Assembly (NCBI GenBank): GCA_031273735.1
Contig: JAISRI010000207.1
Coordinates: forward strand, 1 to 13,260
Reading direction: 5' to 3'
Source: Helicobacteraceae bacterium
Lineage (GTDB): Bacteria > Campylobacterota > Campylobacteria > Campylobacterales > SZUA-545
DNA: 13,260 nucleotides
The notes under the pieces are model-generated. The model ran no database searches, was not told the DNA's origin, and saw only the letters and a program-made list of their open reading frames with translations. How positions within the stretch are numbered: the first letter of the stretch is position 1; each line of letters opens with the position of its first letter. This document shows positions 11,740 through 13,260 of this stretch, piece after piece. Position numbers and translations under genes: made by a program.

Positions 11740-12582
11740 TTGACGCCCGAAGAGATCAAAAGCGCCGTCGCCGCATTTATGGAACGTTTTTTTGGCGACG
11801 CTTTGCATATGGCGCAAAAAGAGTTGGATTTTATCGATAAAAACGGCTTTGAAAAACCGAGATTGGACTATATTAAATTACGCCGTTTTCTCGTTACCGC
11901 GTTTAATAATCTGAAAACTATCGATCCGCATATTTTAGAAGACGGACTGCTATCAAAGATTCATCAAGACGTAGATAGACTTTTTGAATATCTTTCCGAG
12001 TTTCGCAAAAAAATAAAACTGAGCAAATTGGTTTATGTACGCGATTTTTTATCAAGCGTGCCGATATATCACGCGCTACAAAACGAAGTAACGATCACCG
12101 AAGCGATGAAAAAACGTTTTCAGTCGATAGCCGCGGCGACCGATCGCGAATTGTTAGCTTTGCCGCCGCCCAAAAACGACGAAGAGATCGCGTATCAAAA
12201 AGCCTTGCGAGCGCGAAACGTCGATGCGATCGACGGGTTTGCGAGAGCAAAAGATAAACTAATTATTATCGGCAAACAATTAAAAGAGCTTGAGTATATG
12301 ATGAGCGCGGAGTTTTTTAAGAGTTTCGCGGAGTATTCCGAGAATATCGGCGACGGGTTGCGCGAGGTTATTCAGACTAAAAGCTACTATTTCGATAAGC
12401 TACTTTGGGAGCTAGCCGAAGAATCGCAACTGATAGCGAAATTTTTCAGGCAAGCTAGAATCGAGGGCGATTACAGCACAAAAACGTTTATTAAATACTA
12501 CCTTCGCAACATTGATATAAACAAATCCAACAGCTCTGATTGGCATATCTATCTAAGCGAAGCGTTAAAGGTTTTCGAGTGA
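11740..12582 (+). CDS. Hypothetical protein, mostly helical, unrecognised
   Basis: Not recognised as any family. The 280-residue product has no signal peptide, no transmembrane helix and no visible catalytic motif. It is rich in charged and aromatic residues in a pattern of long amphipathic helices (for example FEYLSEFRKKIKLSKLVYV, KQLKELEYMMSAEFFKSF and SYYFDKLLWELAEESQL), and has a loop LLALPPPKNDEE near residues 138-150. The start is uncertain: a TTG at 11740 gives MTPEEIKSAVAAF and follows the candidate -10, while an in-frame ATG at 11779 (MERFFGDALHMAQ) is possible; neither has a good Shine-Dalgarno. Its stop overlaps the GTG of the cNMP-binding-like gene (GTGA), so the two are coupled and probably act together. 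Base composition and CGATCG use match the neighbours, so there is no sign of recent transfer. Confidence 0.75.
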   Translation: MTPEEIKSAVAAFMERFFGDALHMAQKELDFIDKNGFEKPRLDYIKLRRFLVTAFNNLKTIDPHILEDGLLSKIHQDVDRLFEYLSEFRKKIKLSKLVYVRDFLSSVPIYHALQNEVTITEAMKKRFQSIAAATDRELLALPPPKNDEEIAYQKALRARNVDAIDGFARAKDKLIIIGKQLKELEYMMSAEFFKSFAEYSENIGDGLREVIQTKSYYFDKLLWELAEESQLIAKFFRQARIEGDYSTKTFIKYYLRNIDINKSNSSDWHIYLSEALKVFE

Positions 12583-13169
12583 GCGGCTTTTACCATACGG
12601 AATATACAAATACGGAAATAAAGAGGCTTTTAGATATTGGATCGCGCCATACGGTAAAGCAGATCAATCCGCCCGAAGAGGAGCTTAACAAAATAGGATC
12701 AAAAATATCCAACGAGTTTAGCGCAAATATCGATATGGCGGAACAAAAACTAAAAGAGGTTAGCTCGCGCATATATTTGTTTGAAGGGCTTAAACCGCGC
12801 GAGGCGCTTTCGATAGTTAAAAACGTTCAATTTTTGCGATACTCGCTTCAAGAAAACATATTTGTTAGAGGCGATCGCGGCGTAGAAATATTCTTTATAC
12901 TTTCAGGCGCGGCAAGCGCGCAAAACGACGCTACAGATCGCGTAGAAGCGGGGCGGATTTTGGGCGAAACCGCGTTTATCTCCAGAGCGCCGCGATCGGA
13001 AACCTATATCGCTTCGGAAGCAAACGCGACGGCGATTCGCTTCGAGATCGACGAAGAATCGGCAAGCGACGCGAACGCGATGCTTTTCTTGCAACTCTAC
13101 ATCAATCTATCAAACGCCCTAATCAAAAAAATCCAAGCCGCCAACATACCGCTTGGCGATCGCTTATAA
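12579..13169 (+). CDS. Cyclic nucleotide-binding-like domain protein
   Basis: 196-residue protein with a charged helical N-terminal part (about 1-65, including a likely amphipathic/coiled helix EEELNKIGSKISNEFS onward) and a cNMP-binding beta-roll at about 66-160. The fold opens with IYLFEGLKPREALSIV, runs through YSLQENIFVRGDRGVEIFFILSG, and its phosphate-binding cassette reads GRILGETAFISRAPRSET, keeping the Gly129-Glu130 pair and an Arg at 139. No helix-turn-helix follows the roll, unlike CRP/FNR regulators, so it is not an obvious DNA-binding factor. GTG 12579 is chosen because AAAGG (12567-12571) lies seven bases upstream and it overlaps the previous stop as GTGA; an earlier in-frame TTG at 12540 lacks such a site. 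Domain call is good; ligand and role are unknown. Confidence 0.8.
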   Translation: MSGFYHTEYTNTEIKRLLDIGSRHTVKQINPPEEELNKIGSKISNEFSANIDMAEQKLKEVSSRIYLFEGLKPREALSIVKNVQFLRYSLQENIFVRGDRGVEIFFILSGAASAQNDATDRVEAGRILGETAFISRAPRSETYIASEANATAIRFEIDEESASDANAMLFLQLYINLSNALIKKIQAANIPLGDRL

Positions 13170-13180
13170 CGCCCTTATTG

Positions 13181-13199
13181 GATTTTTGACTAAAAAATC
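13181..13199 (+). terminator. AT-rich hairpin after the cNMP-binding-like gene
   Basis: GATTTTT (13181-13187) pairs with AAAAATC (13193-13199) around a 5-base loop, twelve bases after the stop at 13169. The stem has only one G-C pair at its base and no T-run follows, so termination is doubtful. The rest of the window end (13200-13260) shows no gene. Confidence 0.25.
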
Positions 13200-13260
13200 G
13201 AAAGGCTTTCAATTTTGTTTCGATCGCGTTTCGAGAATTTCAAAAAAGCCAACAAAGCTA

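Larger units (their letters stand above)
723..13163. repeat. Dispersed GCGATCGC octamers (HIP1-like palindrome)
   Basis: By eye GCGATCGC occurs at 723-730, 2582-2589, 3231-3238, 10728-10735, 12871-12878 and 13156-13163, where about 0.2 would be expected in random sequence of this length. The core CGATCG appears about 47 times against roughly 3 expected. The copies lie mostly inside genes and in any reading frame. GCGATCGC is the sequence known as HIP1 in cyanobacteria. Confidence 0.7.

Overview
The window reads as chromosomal DNA of a Campylobacterota (Epsilonproteobacteria) member. The L27 fragment is very close to the Campylobacter/Helicobacter type. LpxB carries the lineage-style variants ALEPSAN (for GETSGD) and IDSPAFN (for IDAPDFN). 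Promoters look like the T/A-rich -10-dominated type of that phylum. Base composition is near 50% GC, high for the group, and the hexamer CGATCG is strikingly over-used. The species cannot be named from the window.

Layout. (1) 1-192: the end of rpmA (L27). (2) 360-1130: surE, a survival nucleotidase, converging 5 bases away on (3) a MESH1-type small alarmone/NADPH hydrolase on the minus strand (1136-1684). (4) 1790-3461: a tight three-gene unit of a soluble YbjQ protein, a membrane-anchored YbjQ protein and a membrane M48 metalloprotease. (5) 3552-4598: lpxB (lipid A disaccharide synthase). (6) 4691-7549, minus strand: a large single-chain restriction-modification enzyme (nuclease + N6-adenine methylase + target-recognition region) whose C-terminal half is visibly AT-rich. 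(7) About 470 bases without an intact gene, holding a 14-bp direct repeat and a possible gene remnant. (8) 8053-11621: a coupled operon of a TviB/WbpO-type nucleotide-sugar dehydrogenase, cysD and cysN, closed by a good intrinsic terminator. (9) 11740-13169: a coupled pair made of an unrecognised mostly helical protein and a cyclic-nucleotide-binding-like protein.

Working together. lpxB and the nucleotide-sugar dehydrogenase both serve the cell envelope. The direct fusion of the dehydrogenase to the ATP sulfurylase pair cysDN suggests that activated sulfate is made alongside an acidic sugar, as in sulfated surface glycans; this is inference. surE and the MESH1-like hydrolase both act on nucleotides in stress metabolism. 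The two YbjQ proteins and the M48 protease look like one envelope-quality module. The last two genes are a candidate uncharacterised signalling pair.

No CRISPR array, intact insertion sequence, tRNA or rRNA was seen. The best candidates for something not yet described are the YbjQ-YbjQ-M48 unit, the dehydrogenase-cysDN coupling, the 280-aa protein/cNMP-binding pair, and the CGATCG-rich genome signature with its gap over the restriction enzyme's specificity region.
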